A stretch of DNA of 33,961 nt from positions 1 through 33,961 of the forward strand of contig CAYTGO010000032.1 of assembly GCA_964437425.1 (NCBI GenBank), in the 5' to 3' direction. Both the position numbers and the translations under genes were made by a program. How positions within the stretch are numbered: the first letter of the stretch is position 1; the number at the start of each line of letters is the position of its first letter. Shown here piece by piece: positions 8,679 through 16,874 of the stretch. The DNA is from Scalindua sp964437425 (GTDB taxonomy: Bacteria > Planctomycetota > Brocadiia > Brocadiales > Scalinduaceae). Under the pieces are notes generated by a model. That model had not been told where the DNA came from. It was given only the letters and a program-made list of their open reading frames with translations, and made no database searches.

Positions 8679-10145
8679 TCACACCTTGAATTCTGTACTA
8701 GCTCCAAGTAGTTTTCTGAATCTTCTCAGCAAAGGCCTTGCAACCTCTGAGATATACTCAGTCACTTGTTTAGGAGCCCTGCCAATAAAGTTCTTCGGCT
8801 TTAGAATATCATCTAACCGGTCTTTGATTATCGAAAAGTCCTCATCCTTTTTGACTCGCTCAATAAAATCATTATCAGCACCCTCTTCTTTGACAAGGGT
8901 AATGGTCTCCATAGAATATTTACGTATCTTCTCATGGAGGTTCTGTCTGTTGCCACCCGCTTTAACCGCTTCCATCAATATGCTCTCTGATGCTAAAAAC
9001 GGCAACTCTTCATTGACGCGCTTCTCTATCACCTTCGGATAGACACTTAGATCCCTGACAACTCCAAGAACGATGTTCAGCATTGCATCCGTTGCAACAA
9101 ACATTTCCGGCAGAACCAGTCGCCTGTTTGCGGAATCGTCCAGTGTTCTCTCAAACCACTGCACACTGCTCGTAAGATCAGTATTCAAACCATTACAGAT
9201 TATATAACGGGCTAAAGCCGCTACCCTTTCACAACGCATAGGATTTCGTTTATACGGCATGGCAGAAGAGCCTATCTGCTTCTTCCCAAACGGCTCTTCG
9301 ATCTCTTTCAAATTATGCAGAAGCCTGAGGTCATTTGAAAACTTATGTGCCGATTGAGCAATACCGGACAAGACATCTGAAATCTGGCTGTCAAGCTTTC
9401 GAGTATAGACCTGGCCGGCAACAGGAAGGATTTTATCGAATCCCATTTTTTTTGATACCTGCTGATCAAGTAGCTTTACCTTTTTTTCATCCCTGTTGAA
9501 CAGGGCCATGAAACTGTTTTGCGTGCCTATCGTACCTTTGGCACCTCTGAATCTTAAATTTTCTATCCTGCTCTCCAGGTCTTCTATATCAATAACAAAG
9601 TCTTGCATCCAGAGACACGCTCTTTTTCCGACGGTAGTAAGCTGGGCCGGTTGATAGTGAGTGTATCCTAACGTAATCAAGCCTTTATACTCTTTAGCAA
9701 ACACCGCCAACGCATCTACAATATTAACCAGTTTTTTCAACAGGATATTCATACCGCTTTTCATGAGAATCAAATCCGCATTATCCTGCACAAATGCACT
9801 AGTTGCACCCAAGTGAATTATCGGACTTGCGGCAGGACACTGATCACCAAAAGCATGAACATGTGCCATGACATCATGCTTCACCCTGAGCTCGTGCTTT
9901 CTGGCTGCATCAAAATTTATGTTATCCTGGAATTTTTTCATCTCATCAATCTGCTTCTTAGAAATTGCTTTAATTCCAAGAGTTTTTTCTGTTTCCGCCA
10001 ATGCGATCCAAAGCCTTCTCCATGTACTATATTTCAATTGGTCTGAAAAATTGTGGCTCATCTCTTCACTTGCATATCTCTCGGCAAGCGGACTTTGGTA
10101 CTTGTCATATTTCTTACTCATAGATTTTTTGGTTTTTTTCTTCAT
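8679..10145 (-). CDS. purB: adenylosuccinate lyase, eukaryote-type long form
   Basis: A 488-aa fumarase/aspartase-superfamily lyase acting twice in purine synthesis: SAICAR to AICAR, and adenylosuccinate to AMP. The signature loop GSSAMPYKRNPMR is present, as are the HDVMAHVHAFG and TLGYTHYQPAQLTTVGKR catalytic regions. From memory, the sequence is closer to animal ADSL than to the short bacterial PurB: YQSPLAERYAS at the N-terminus, SVQWFERTLDDSANRR, and KVIEKRVNEELPFLA. Length (488) also fits the eukaryotic class better than the roughly 430-455 aa bacterial forms. The Lys-rich N-terminal ten residues look non-conserved. Followed with overlap by thiE. Confidence 0.95.
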   Translation of the reverse strand: MKKKTKKSMSKKYDKYQSPLAERYASEEMSHNFSDQLKYSTWRRLWIALAETEKTLGIKAISKKQIDEMKKFQDNINFDAARKHELRVKHDVMAHVHAFGDQCPAASPIIHLGATSAFVQDNADLILMKSGMNILLKKLVNIVDALAVFAKEYKGLITLGYTHYQPAQLTTVGKRACLWMQDFVIDIEDLESRIENLRFRGAKGTIGTQNSFMALFNRDEKKVKLLDQQVSKKMGFDKILPVAGQVYTRKLDSQISDVLSGIAQSAHKFSNDLRLLHNLKEIEEPFGKKQIGSSAMPYKRNPMRCERVAALARYIICNGLNTDLTSSVQWFERTLDDSANRRLVLPEMFVATDAMLNIVLGVVRDLSVYPKVIEKRVNEELPFLASESILMEAVKAGGNRQNLHEKIRKYSMETITLVKEEGADNDFIERVKKDEDFSIIKDRLDDILKPKNFIGRAPKQVTEYISEVARPLLRRFRKLLGASTEFKV

Positions 10146-10207
10146 CCTATACCCGATCCCGGTTAAAGTGATATTGACTTGTCAGACACTATTTAATTGA
10201 TAAGAAA

Positions 10208-10241
10208 AAAGGTGCCATCTTTATACAAAGATGGCACCTTT
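10208..10241 (-). terminator. rho-independent terminator of groEL
   Basis: A perfect 15-bp stem, AAAGGTGCCATCTTT (10208-10222) with its complement (10227-10241) around an ATAC loop. On the minus strand it is followed by a TTTTTT run. It lies about 48 nt past the groEL stop and ends the groESL transcript before purB. Confidence 0.92.
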
Positions 10242-10288
10242 ATTATAATATAAAACCTCTTACTGTTTTTCAACGTCTACTTATTTTT

Positions 10289-11878
10289 TTAATCCTTCTC
10301 AGGAGCATCACTGACAATTGCATTGGTTGTCAATAGTAACCCTGCAATACTTGCCGCATTTTGAAGTGCAGTTTTAACTACCTTTGCCGGATCGATAACG
10401 CCTGCCTTAACCAGATCAGTATACTTCTCCTTGGCAACATCAAATCCTTCATTCCCTTCCATCTCTTTTACCTTCTGAACAACTAAAATTCCGTTCAGAC
10501 CTGCATTATCAGCAATTTGTCTAAGCGGAGCTTCAAGCGCTTTACGGATGATGTTTACTCCAACCTTTTCATCTTCATCCAGGTCCGCATCTACCTTTTT
10601 CAAGGCTTTCTCTGACCTTAAAAGAGCAACGCCTCCCCCGGGTAAAATTCCTTCCTGAGCAGCAGCCTTAGTAGCATGCATTGCATCCTCTAATCGAGCC
10701 TTCTTCTCCTTCATCTCAGCCTCTGTAGCAGCCCCAACACTTATCTTTGCAATTCCGCCGGCAAGTTTCGCAAGCCTTGCCTGCAATTTCTCTACATCAT
10801 AATCTGAAGTAGAGTTCTCAATTTCATTTCTTATCTGCTGAACTCTGCCTTGAATCTCTTTTTTAGATCCACTGCCTTCAATAATCATCGTACAATCCTT
10901 ATCGATAATCACTTTCTTAGCTCCACCCAGATCTGATAGCTTAAGAGTGTCTAATCCGACTCCAAGATCTTCAAATATCGCATCAGCACCGGTTACTGCA
11001 GCGATATCGCCAAGCATTGCCTTACGCTTATCTCCGAATTCAGGTGCTTTCACAACAGCGCATTTCAATGTTCCACGCATCTTATTAACCACGAGAGTTG
11101 TAAGCGCTTCACCTTCCAGATCATCAGCAATCACCAACAACGGCTTGCCCGATTGTGAAATTTTCTCCAATATGGGCAGAAGATCCTTTAATGCAGAAAT
11201 CTTTTTCTCATGAACAAGGATGTATGGATCCTCAAAAACAACCAGCATCTTCTCTGTATCTGTAATAAAATACGGAGAGAGGTAGCCCTTGTCAAATTGC
11301 ATACCCTCAACAAGATCCACCGTAGTTTCCAAACCCTGGCCTTCTTCAACGGCTATTACACCATCACTGCCTGCTCGATCCATGGCATTCGATATCTGCT
11401 TCCCAATCTCAGGGTCATTATTTGCCGCAATAGTACCTACCTGCTCGATCTCCTTCTTTCCGGAAACTCCAATACTCATTTTAACGAGTTCGGTGGTTAT
11501 CGCCTCAACGGCCTTCTCAATACCTTTTTTAATTCCAACCGGATTCGCTCCGGCAACAAGACTTTTCAGCCCTTCAGTATATATTGCTTCTGATAATACC
11601 GTTGCAGTTGTTGTTCCATCACCGGCTATGTCATTCGTCTTAGACGCGACCTCTTTTACCAGCTGCGCACCTATGTTCTCATACGCATCTTCAAACTCCA
11701 ATTCATTTGCAACAGTAACACCATCTTTTGTTATTGTCGGGGAACCAAAGCTTTTTTCAATAATAACATTTCTGCCTTTTGGACCCATGGTTACTTTGAC
11801 AGCATTTGCCAACTTATTTATTCCATCTTTTATAGCCATACCCGCTTCGTGGCCACACAGTACTTTTTTACCAGCCAT
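10289..11878 (-). CDS. groEL: chaperonin GroEL (Hsp60)
   Basis: A 529-aa subunit of the 14-mer ATP-dependent folding chamber. All ATP-site motifs are present: VTMGPKGRNV, TKDGVTVA, AGDGTTTAT, and the C-terminal GILPGGGVALLR. The C-terminus ends DAPEKD, without the usual Gly-Gly-Met tail, and Cys8 (VLCGHEAG) replaces the usual Arg/Phe-rich start. It follows groES by 13 nt and is closed by a strong hairpin. No CIRCE (HrcA operator) is visible upstream of the operon, so heat-shock control may differ from the HrcA model. Confidence 0.98.
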   Translation of the reverse strand: MAGKKVLCGHEAGMAIKDGINKLANAVKVTMGPKGRNVIIEKSFGSPTITKDGVTVANELEFEDAYENIGAQLVKEVASKTNDIAGDGTTTATVLSEAIYTEGLKSLVAGANPVGIKKGIEKAVEAITTELVKMSIGVSGKKEIEQVGTIAANNDPEIGKQISNAMDRAGSDGVIAVEEGQGLETTVDLVEGMQFDKGYLSPYFITDTEKMLVVFEDPYILVHEKKISALKDLLPILEKISQSGKPLLVIADDLEGEALTTLVVNKMRGTLKCAVVKAPEFGDKRKAMLGDIAAVTGADAIFEDLGVGLDTLKLSDLGGAKKVIIDKDCTMIIEGSGSKKEIQGRVQQIRNEIENSTSDYDVEKLQARLAKLAGGIAKISVGAATEAEMKEKKARLEDAMHATKAAAQEGILPGGGVALLRSEKALKKVDADLDEDEKVGVNIIRKALEAPLRQIADNAGLNGILVVQKVKEMEGNEGFDVAKEKYTDLVKAGVIDPAKVVKTALQNAASIAGLLLTTNAIVSDAPEKD

Positions 11879-11891
11879 TCTGTTCTCCTAA

Positions 11892-12179
11892 CTATTCAAT
11901 TATTGCAAGAATATCATCTTCAGCCATTAACAGGTACTCTTCACCATCAATATCAATCTCAGTTCCCGCGTAAGATGTAAATACAACTCTGTCCCCTTTT
12001 TTAACCTGGAACTTTGCCCTTGTGCCACTATCCAACAACTTTCCATCACCAAGAGCAATTATCTTTCCTTCTTTTGGTTTTTCTTTAGCTGCATCAGGTA
12101 ATACGATACCTCCGGCAGATTTTTCTGCTGCATCAAATCTTTTAACTAAAATCTTTTCTCCTAATGGTTTTGTCTTCAT
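11892..12179 (-). CDS. groES: co-chaperonin GroES (Hsp10)
   Basis: A 95-aa lid protein for GroEL. Family sequence is clear: KPLGEKILVKR, AEKSAGGIVLPD (mobile loop with GGIVLP), KEKPKEGKIIALG, KKGDRVVFTSYAGTEI and EYLLMAEDDILAII. A GGGGAC ribosome-binding sequence lies upstream of the ATG. It is only 41 bp downstream of a response regulator gene on the same strand, so these may share a transcript. Confidence 0.98.
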   Translation of the reverse strand: MKTKPLGEKILVKRFDAAEKSAGGIVLPDAAKEKPKEGKIIALGDGKLLDSGTRAKFQVKKGDRVVFTSYAGTEIDIDGEEYLLMAEDDILAIIE

Positions 12180-12220
12180 TGTTTATTGTCCCCTTTCTAA
12201 GGATTGATTAACTTAACAAT

Positions 12221-12625
12221 TTATTTCCAATAGTACTTTTCAAGTGATTGTTCTACCGCGTACTTGATTATCTCTTTTTTTATCGGCTTCGATATCAATG
12301 TGTATGCATCTGCCTCAATTGCCTCAAACTTTAAATCTTTAGAGGTATCCGCAGATACAAAAATACATGGAATCTGTATATTCTTCTCTTCCTTGATAAA
12401 CTCAAACGTTTCGAAACCACTAAAGTCCGGCATGTGCACATCCATAATCAACACATGCAGCAACTCATGCTTTGCGATTTCAACGGCCTCCCTGCCACAA
12501 CTAGCCAGGTATGTCGTATAACCTTCAGGTTCGAATATATCGTTCAGGCTGGAACGACAATTATCATCATCATCGGTTATTAAAATCCTGTAATCAGCCT
12601 TATCACGTTTTAACAGTGTCATCAT
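12221..12625 (-). CDS. single-domain response regulator (CheY-like receiver)
   Basis: A 134-aa receiver domain with no output domain. It has the acidic pocket (DDDD at 18-21), the phospho-acceptor Asp62 in LIMDVHMPDFSG, the Ser/Thr switch in IFVSADTS and the conserved Lys in LISKPIKK. Such stand-alone receivers signal by protein contact or phosphorelay. No histidine kinase is in the window. It is directly upstream of groESL on the same strand with a 41-bp gap, suggesting co-transcription with the chaperonin genes. Start at 12625 (ATG ATG). Confidence 0.9.
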   Translation of the reverse strand: MMTLLKRDKADYRILITDDDDNCRSSLNDIFEPEGYTTYLASCGREAVEIAKHELLHVLIMDVHMPDFSGFETFEFIKEEKNIQIPCIFVSADTSKDLKFEAIEADAYTLISKPIKKEIIKYAVEQSLEKYYWK

Positions 12626-12775
12626 AATATAGTTTTATTCTAAAATAATGTATCTCGTAGTTAACAGCAAACAAAATGCCAATAATATCTATATGATTAG
12701 AACAGACAAAATATACGTAAGTGATTGTATAATAGTTGCTTGCAAATATACAACAAGCAGAATCATAATATCTAT

Positions 12776-12830
12776 GCTGCCACAATGGCACACGGGGCAA
12801 TATTAAAAAAAAATTGCTGCCAATTTGGCA
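12776..12830. promoter_or_regulatory. tandem TGCCA-N3-TGGCA palindromes (operator-like)
   Basis: Two 13-bp palindromes, TGCCACAATGGCA (12778-12790) and TGCCAATTTGGCA (12818-12830), are each preceded by GC and spaced exactly 40 bp apart (about four helical turns). They lie between the HMGR-like gene and the response regulator gene, about 150-205 bp upstream of the latter. On the minus strand the second is followed by GCA then a long T run, so it could instead be a weak terminator for the HMGR-like gene. Confidence 0.5.
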
Positions 12831-12834
12831 TTTA

Positions 12835-14199
12835 TTACTTACCTGCTGAATACATTTCACCGCGCAAATGAAGCAGTGTGAAATTAAACTCACCCGCAAG
12901 TGTTATGGCGGCAGCGGCAGCAGCAAACTCCTTTGATGTCCCTATTCCCATAAACTTGAGAACTTCTCTGGCTGTTGGACAGATCGGACCTTCTCTGTTT
13001 GAAGTGGCACCTACTTCAAGGTTAGGCAGTTCTACTCCGAATACTACCTCTTCTCCCCTGATTTCAACGTATACGTTTTCTGTGCAGGAAACATTATACG
13101 GACGTGGATTGACTTTAGTACCACGGTAGAGTGCAGGGATGATTTCCCCTCCCATTCCCGAGTAAACAAACCCGCCCTGTTCCTGCATAACACCCTGACG
13201 ATCAATCTCCATATACGACAGCAGTTTATCAATACCATTCTTGCTCATTTTCTCGTAAGCCGGTATGGGCAGTTTAACCTGTGCAGAGACATAGCGTCCG
13301 CGACGATTTCGGGGTGACGGCTTCAAGTCCCCATCAAAACCCATAGCGATGAGGCTCTGTATAAATGAAACTCCCTTAGCATTGAACTCTGCGTCCAGTC
13401 GGCCCCTGGCAAATCCGACAGCTGCCGAAGTAACGCCATGTCCCCTGGCGTTTTCAAATCTGGTATAAAAACAGATGTATATGAAAAACTGCCCGTGGTG
13501 TTGTCTTCTTACAAATTCAACCTCATAAATTTCTCCGTTGAATTCGGCAAGATATTTCTCCTCCATCTCTCTCCTCAATGAAGGCAATATCTCCTTTGCA
13601 GTCACAATAGCTTTTTCGCGCTCTTCTTCGCTTTCGAAAACATATCCTAAGTTACGCGCTGCTCCTGCCCATCTACCAACCTTTACTTCAGCACCGCCCA
13701 ATTTATTGATACGAAAACAGCCAACACTGATCCCGATAGACCCAAATCCGGGTCCATAGGCCAATAAATTAGTGAATGTTTTCTCAACGTCTCCAAAGAC
13801 ATTTATCTGACCTGCAGAGGAGTAGTACTCTTCTTTGCCACCAACATAATTGTTGACCAGCGGTCGATATCTATCATCGCCGGCACCATACGGTTCCAAT
13901 ACGGATCCGCATTGAGTACAGACAGTATCGGTATCCCTCGCTTCCAATTGCCAGAGAGAATTATCTTTCGGACAACACCATTGCATCAAATATGGTTCTT
14001 CAGGCAGCTCTAAATAGTTAAACTTCTGGCCGGTTAACTCCTCTATACACTTCCTTCTGCTCAACGCTGCAATCTGAAAATGCTCTGGAGCACTTGCACC
14101 ATATTCTTCCAGCAGAACTGATTCCGCCTTCCAGGACTGAACCTCTCCGGATTTAATTTTGCCTGCGAGATCTTCAACAAGTTTTTTGTTATCATTCAT
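12835..14199 (-). CDS. HMG-CoA reductase-like protein with zinc ribbon, degenerate active site
   Basis: A 454-aa protein. The overall layout matches the class I HMG-CoA reductase fold: an N-terminal LSRRKCIEELTG helix, INKLGGAEVKVG (residues 164-174; compare INxSGGAxxxV), FDGDLKPSPRNRRGR (288-302; compare DKKPAAINWIEGRGK, keeping the catalytic-type Lys293), GGFVYSGMGG, VELPNLEVG (389-397) and FAAAAAAITLAGEF. An inserted zinc ribbon has C75, C76, C94 and C97. The catalytic Glu region (TTEG in true enzymes) reads GPGFGS, the GQDxAQ Asp motif reads KVNPRP, and the C-terminal HMxHNR His is absent. It is therefore unlikely to be an ordinary HMGR. Start at 14199 has GAGG nine nt upstream. It ends the thiolase/DUF35-HBD cluster. 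Confidence 0.65.
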   Translation of the reverse strand: MNDNKKLVEDLAGKIKSGEVQSWKAESVLLEEYGASAPEHFQIAALSRRKCIEELTGQKFNYLELPEEPYLMQWCCPKDNSLWQLEARDTDTVCTQCGSVLEPYGAGDDRYRPLVNNYVGGKEEYYSSAGQINVFGDVEKTFTNLLAYGPGFGSIGISVGCFRINKLGGAEVKVGRWAGAARNLGYVFESEEEREKAIVTAKEILPSLRREMEEKYLAEFNGEIYEVEFVRRQHHGQFFIYICFYTRFENARGHGVTSAAVGFARGRLDAEFNAKGVSFIQSLIAMGFDGDLKPSPRNRRGRYVSAQVKLPIPAYEKMSKNGIDKLLSYMEIDRQGVMQEQGGFVYSGMGGEIIPALYRGTKVNPRPYNVSCTENVYVEIRGEEVVFGVELPNLEVGATSNREGPICPTAREVLKFMGIGTSKEFAAAAAAITLAGEFNFTLLHLRGEMYSAGK

Positions 14200-14270
14200 A
14201 ATGTAGATCCTCAAAGAGGCTGTTATAGAAACAAGAATAGATAGTAAGCGATTCAAACGGCCCACACTGA

Positions 14271-14345
14271 CTGTAGCGGAATGGCTTTAGCCTTCCATTA
14301 TCATATGGCAAGCTAAGGATGGAAACCTGAAGGTTTCCGCTACAG
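14271..14345. repeat. 75-bp MITE/REP-like palindromic element
   Basis: Terminal inverted repeats CTGTAGCGGAA (14271-14281) and TTCCGCTACAG (14335-14345) are perfect over 11 bp. Inside are two smaller palindromes, GGCTTTAGCC and GGAAACCTGAAGGTTTCC (14321-14338). It lies between the DUF35-HBD and HMGR-like genes and has no coding capacity. The right half recurs upstream of hisI (7891-7924). Could be a non-autonomous mobile element or a structured RNA element processing the polycistronic message. Confidence 0.7.
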
Positions 14346-14380
14346 CTAAATTGCTATATTCTTAAATCCATTTTAAGGAA

Positions 14381-15487
14381 TTAATACTTATAAAACCCCT
14401 CTCCACTCTTTCTACCAAGAGTGCCTTTCTCAACCATCTCACAAAGAGTTTTACATGGTTTATACCTGGGATCTTTGTATCCTTCGTACAACACGTCCAG
14501 AATTGCCTTACAGACATCAAGGCCTATTAAATCAGATAACGCTAACGGTCCCATGGGGTGATTAAGTCCCAGGGTCACGGCTTTATCAATGTCTGCTGCA
14601 GTTGAAGTACCATCAGCATATTTATCCATAGCTTCATTCAAGAAAACAAGAAGGAGGCGATTAACAATAAAACCCGGGGCATCACCCGTAATCACAGGTG
14701 TTTTGTCCAGCTCAAATGCAATCTCCTTTGCATATTCAACTGTTTCATCAGATGTGTTTTCTGACTTTATAATTTCAACCAGTTTCATCCTCGGTACCGG
14801 ATTGAAGAAATGGAGGCCTACAAGTCTGCCAGGGTTCTTAAGAACCTCAGACAGCTCGGTTACAGATAGAGAAGATGTGTTGGTCGCAAAGATTGTCTCT
14901 TTAGAACACTCGTTATCCAGCTCCTTAAAAACTTCTTTCTTCAGCTCCATATCCTCCGTTAACACCTCAATGACAAGGTCAGCATGCTCCATTTCATACA
15001 GGTTGGTTGTCGCCTTAATCCTGCCGAGAATCTCCTTTTTCAAATCATCCTTTGTTGATTTGGAAAGTGCCTTGTCAATCTTCACCAACGCCTTCCTTGC
15101 AGTCTCTTCGTGTCTGTCAATCACAAGAACATGATATCCTGCCTGAGCACAAATCTGGGCAATACCACTACCCATAGTCCCCGCGCCCACTATTCCAACA
15201 GTCCTCTCCTTGGCAACCTTTTTAGCCTCTTTTGTCTCGGCCTCCAGTATGTCACCCAGCTCATGATCTGAAAAAGATTTTCTTATCTCAAAATTTCCGT
15301 ATTCATCCTCTAACAGGAGATCACAATAAGGGACCCTGGTATGTCCGGGTGACGGGATTTCTATTTTAGTCATTCCCCTGACAGTAGTCTTTGCCGGTGC
15401 CAACTCCGTAACATCACCCTGGCAGAAGATACACTTCTTTACATTGTAGTACCACTGTTTATGACAACCTCCACACTCATATACCAT
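14381..15487 (-). CDS. DUF35 (zinc ribbon + OB fold)-3-hydroxyacyl-CoA dehydrogenase fusion
   Basis: A 368-aa fusion. Residues 1-90 form a rubredoxin-like zinc ribbon (C5, C8, C19, C22) and an OB-like segment ending SFSDHELGDILEAE, as in DUF35 acyl-CoA-associated proteins. Residues 95-368 form an NAD-dependent 3-hydroxyacyl/3-hydroxybutyryl-CoA dehydrogenase: GIVGAGTMGSGIAQ (98-111), ATNTSSLSVTEL, GLHFFNPVPRMKLVEII with the catalytic His/Glu region, PGFIVNRLL and NHPMGPLALSDLIGLD. A strong AAAGGAGG precedes the ATG and lies inside the end of the thiolase gene, so translation is coupled. In archaea DUF35 bridges thiolase and HMG-CoA synthase; here it is fused to the next enzyme of a condensation/reduction pathway. 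Confidence 0.9.
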   Translation of the reverse strand: MVYECGGCHKQWYYNVKKCIFCQGDVTELAPAKTTVRGMTKIEIPSPGHTRVPYCDLLLEDEYGNFEIRKSFSDHELGDILEAETKEAKKVAKERTVGIVGAGTMGSGIAQICAQAGYHVLVIDRHEETARKALVKIDKALSKSTKDDLKKEILGRIKATTNLYEMEHADLVIEVLTEDMELKKEVFKELDNECSKETIFATNTSSLSVTELSEVLKNPGRLVGLHFFNPVPRMKLVEIIKSENTSDETVEYAKEIAFELDKTPVITGDAPGFIVNRLLLVFLNEAMDKYADGTSTAADIDKAVTLGLNHPMGPLALSDLIGLDVCKAILDVLYEGYKDPRYKPCKTLCEMVEKGTLGRKSGEGFYKY

Positions 15488-15490
15488 GTG

Positions 15491-16627
15491 TCAGCCCCTC
15501 CTTTCAAGAATGTGCACTACGGCAGTTCCACCAACGCCACCAATGTTGTGCGTCAGGCCGACCTCAGCATTTTCAACCTGGCGTTCTCCGGCTTCGCCTC
15601 GCAACTGTGTAGTTACTTCAAACACCTGCGCAAGTCCGGTAGCCCCTATTGGATGCCCATCTGCCTTTAAACCTCCATCAGTATTTATAGGCACGTCTCC
15701 TTTGATCGATGTCCTCTCCTCCCTGACCCAATCTTTACTCTCCCCCGGTTTGCATATCCCCAGATCTTCCATAGCCACAAGCTCGTTAATAGTAAAACAG
15801 TCGTGGACTTCTACAATATCAAGATCTTTCGGGGTGACCCCGGCAAGTTCATACGCCTCTTTACTGGCTACTTTCGCGGCCTCAAGCGAAGTATGTACTT
15901 TTCGGTGAGATAATGAGATATGGTCTGTAGCCAGAGCAGACCCGGTTACCTTTACATCTCTATCGCTTTTGCTGTTTTTTGAGATTACAACTGCAGCAGC
16001 GCCATCTGAGATTGGTGAACAGTCAAACAGATTTAAAGGAGAAGCTATCACAGGCGCATTTTTTATCATTTCAAGGGTTACATCCTTATGGCTGAAGTGG
16101 GCTAATGGATTTAGTCTGGAGTTATTGTGGTTTTTTAATGCAACTAATTCCAGGTCTTCATGTGTCGTGCCGTATCTCTGCATGTGCTGTTGGGCAACCA
16201 GGGCATAATGCGCAGGGAATATCAATCCCTGCATCTGATCTGCTGTCCGATCTCCGGCCATTCCCAGGTTCTGGGAACTCTCAGCAGAAGTGGCATTACT
16301 CATTTTCTCAACACCGACTATCAGGACATTATCAAATCGCGATAAAGCGATTATCGCCTGATACATCGCACTGCTACCGGAAGCACACGCCGTCTCAACA
16401 CGTATAATCGGCAGTCTAAGTTCAGGAAGCAGACTGGATACCACAGAGTTTAAATGCAGCTGCTTTTCAGCCGGGCCGCCAATAAAATTACTGACATATA
16501 CGGCCCCTATCTCTTCAATAGAAACAGGACTATCGTTAATAGCATTATACATTGCCTGATAAATCAGTTCAGGCATAGTTTCAGAAAGAGCGCCAAACTT
16601 TGTCCTGCCAATTCCGGTAACATACAT
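15491..16627 (-). CDS. thiolase (archaeal/SCP2-type acetyl-CoA acyltransferase)
   Basis: A 378-aa thiolase-superfamily enzyme. The nucleophile Cys81 lies in VETACASGSSA, with His275 in VEVHDCFTINE and His325 in ADGHPIGATG, then HNIGGVGGTA near the end. The second catalytic Cys of classic thiolases is not at its usual place, as in SCP2-type and archaeal acetoacetyl-CoA thiolases, which work with DUF35 proteins. I chose the ATG at 16627 because GGAGGAG sits six nt upstream; the ATG at 16642 would translate that Shine-Dalgarno into MEESE. First gene of the three-gene cluster; the upstream 230 bp hold divergent promoters. Confidence 0.92.
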   Translation of the reverse strand: MYVTGIGRTKFGALSETMPELIYQAMYNAINDSPVSIEEIGAVYVSNFIGGPAEKQLHLNSVVSSLLPELRLPIIRVETACASGSSAMYQAIIALSRFDNVLIVGVEKMSNATSAESSQNLGMAGDRTADQMQGLIFPAHYALVAQQHMQRYGTTHEDLELVALKNHNNSRLNPLAHFSHKDVTLEMIKNAPVIASPLNLFDCSPISDGAAAVVISKNSKSDRDVKVTGSALATDHISLSHRKVHTSLEAAKVASKEAYELAGVTPKDLDIVEVHDCFTINELVAMEDLGICKPGESKDWVREERTSIKGDVPINTDGGLKADGHPIGATGLAQVFEVTTQLRGEAGERQVENAEVGLTHNIGGVGGTAVVHILERRG

Positions 16628-16874
16628 CTCACTCTCCTCCATTTCAGTCTGATGTGAATTATAATTTTGCTACTTTATATATTTTATAAGTTAATCCCTC
16701 AAAGTCACCATTTTTTTCAAATACTATAATTTACCCATCAAATATCTTCCAGTTTTTAGACTTGCAATTCCTTGGCTATTTGCTAATGTGGATGAAGCGA
16801 ATGATATTGTAAATCGTTAGCATTATTCTCAATCCCACTAAGTAAAATTTATTTAATAGGAGATAATTAGCCAT

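Noticed and set aside
11289..11891. Plus-strand 200-codon frame opposite groEL
   Set aside because: Antisense to a highly conserved gene, Ser/Pro/Thr-rich as expected for a shadow frame, with no family similarity.
12180..12220. CIRCE/HrcA operator upstream of groES
   Set aside because: No TTAGCACTC-N9-GAGTGCTAA inverted repeat is present.
12781..12800. Sigma-54 promoter at TGGCACACGGGGC
   Set aside because: Only 8 bases separate GG and GC, whereas the RpoN element needs 10.
16750..16785. Sigma-54 promoter at TTGGCTATTTGCT before the 107-aa gene
   Set aside because: GG and GC are six bases apart, which is incompatible with RpoN geometry.
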